Shown here: positions 63,193 through 64,000 of the stretch, one piece after another
Numbering within the stretch: the first letter of the stretch is position 1
Layout: each line of letters starts with the position of its first letter
Source of the DNA: Microvelia longipes
Lineage: Eukaryota; Arthropoda; Insecta; Hemiptera; Veliidae
Direction of reading: 5' to 3'
Assembly: GCA_018340805.1 (NCBI GenBank)
Contig: JACMZG010001908.1
Coordinates: 42,838,634 to 42,902,633, forward strand
Length of the DNA stretch: 64,000 bases
The notes under the pieces: generated by a model
Told to the model about the DNA's origin: nothing
Databases searched by the model: none
The model's input: the letters and a program-made list of their open reading frames with translations, nothing else
Made by a program: the position numbers and the translations under genes

Positions 63193-63284
63193 GTTTTAAC
63201 TAACGAATTAATGTTAGGCGCAGTAAACATAGATCCTAAAAAGGGATACATTGTAAAAATTAATGTGAGTTCCTCTCGGACATA
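63193..63284 (+). CDS. Candidate exon near the window end
   Basis: Acceptor acattgcag, then a phase-0 frame V-L-T-N-E-L-M-L-G-A-V-N-I-D-P-K-K-G-Y. It either stops at TAA (63282-63284) or splices at AAT|gtgagt (63264). It looks more protein-like than chance but has no visible partner. It could be an alternative 3' exon of gene 2 or belong to a neighbour. Confidence 0.3.
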
Positions 63285-63929
63285 AAATAAATGTCCGCTG
63301 ACCACATTGGGACCGGAACATATTGCGGTGATTTGTTAATTAAAAGTTTTAAGTTACTTGTTTGTTTCGTTATATTACAATGTTTTGTATGTCAGTTTAT
63401 ATCTGTTGTTTATGTTATCAGTATGAAATTTATGTTGTATATGTTATAAATTTATTAAACTTGTCAAAGAAAGCGATGTTTTTATCTTATTTTACATTAA
63501 AGAAATAAATTTATCGCCATTTTTGTGTACGTTCTGAATAATATTCAAAAAAAATCTATATACGTCTTTTAAGTTTCTTTAAAATCTCTCAATATAAAAA
63601 AACTTTTCGCGGAACCTCCGCTTATGTTATGTATGCAAGTACAAATTACTTATCAATATCGAAATCAAGTTTTACAGAAACAGGCAAATTGTCTTTTGGA
63701 AACATAATAATATTGGACCTTTATTATGCAAATTTTTCAATACATCGGCACTACTATATAGGTAAGCTACTAATATAAGAAATAGATTATTTGAACAACA
63801 TCCTTAAAAATGTACTTCCTTGGAATGTTATGTACTTATGTACACACACATGATCCTCTTTAGAATTGTGTACGTTTTCCCTTCTCGATTAAAGAGGGGG
63901 GGATTTTAGAATCTAAAAGGAGGTGGTGA

Positions 63930-63953
63930 TTGAAAAAAGGTTGAGAACCACTG
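63930..63953. mobile_element. hAT-type terminal inverted repeat (one end)
   Basis: aaaaaaggttgagaaccact plus g is the inverse of CAGTGGTTCTCAACCTTTTT, a common hAT MITE end. I do not see the other end in the window. Confidence 0.45.
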
Positions 63954-64000
63954 TTACATATGTGACTAGTGGGTACTTGTGGAAGCCGCTTAATGTGATT

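Noticed and set aside
1..64000. CRISPR arrays, operons, phage or plasmid features
   Set aside because: Gene structure with introns and the transposon content are eukaryotic. No array of regular spacers is present.

Overview
The window is nuclear DNA of a metazoan. AT-rich sequence, GT-AG introns, a gypsy-type LTR retrotransposon, LINE fragments, tRNA- and 5S-derived repeats and many hairpin DNA elements suggest an arthropod, probably an insect. I cannot name the species. There is no sign of bacterial, organellar or free viral genome sequence. All gene models come from reading splice signals and frames by eye.

Two related multi-exon genes lie head to tail on the + strand. Gene 1 (coding exons 1098-12767) predicts 955 aa and gene 2 (coding exons 32772-58406) predicts 1488 aa. 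Both have eight coding exons with the same intron phases (2,0,2,1,2,0,0). Exons 2 (118 nt) and 3 (80 nt) have identical lengths, and several others nearly so. Protein identity is low. They are therefore old or fast-evolving tandem paralogues. Each has a helix-rich N-terminal region of about 320 residues split over seven small exons, then one giant terminal exon coding a disordered, Ser/Gln/Asn-rich tail. The tails do not align except for a short Cys cluster (C-x-C-x-x-C) and a following basic motif (C-L-P-[FI]-K-K-R). I do not recognise the family. The basic motif and the tail composition suggest a nuclear protein. Two exons at 20685-20772 and 21189-21286 fit in phase after gene 1 exon 7 and would make a short isoform with an acidic C-terminus. 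Weaker exon candidates lie at 23100-23584 and 63193.

Layout: 1-1000 repeat fragment and presumed 5' flank; 1.1-12.8 kb gene 1, with direct repeats around exon 4 and an almost 0.9-kb inverted repeat in intron 6; 12.8-20.6 kb AT-rich DNA with a 5S-derived repeat, purine-rich clusters and MITE-like elements; 20.7-23.6 kb candidate alternative 3' exons around a 0.7-kb foldback; 23.6-28.7 kb AT-rich DNA with one MITE; 28.75-29.58 kb a minisatellite running into a run of Ns; 30.0-32.5 kb an internally deleted gypsy element with 87-bp terminal repeats (minus strand); 32.7-58.4 kb gene 2, whose introns are packed with transposon debris; 58.4-64 kb its 3' flank with four foldback or MITE elements and a candidate exon.

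The main points of interest are the undescribed-looking paralogue pair with conserved phases and fast-diverging tails, repeat arrays inside the coding tails, a repeat family carrying a 5S rRNA-like internal module, a roughly 765-bp tRNA-headed SINE-like element, and several families of terminal-inverted-repeat elements.
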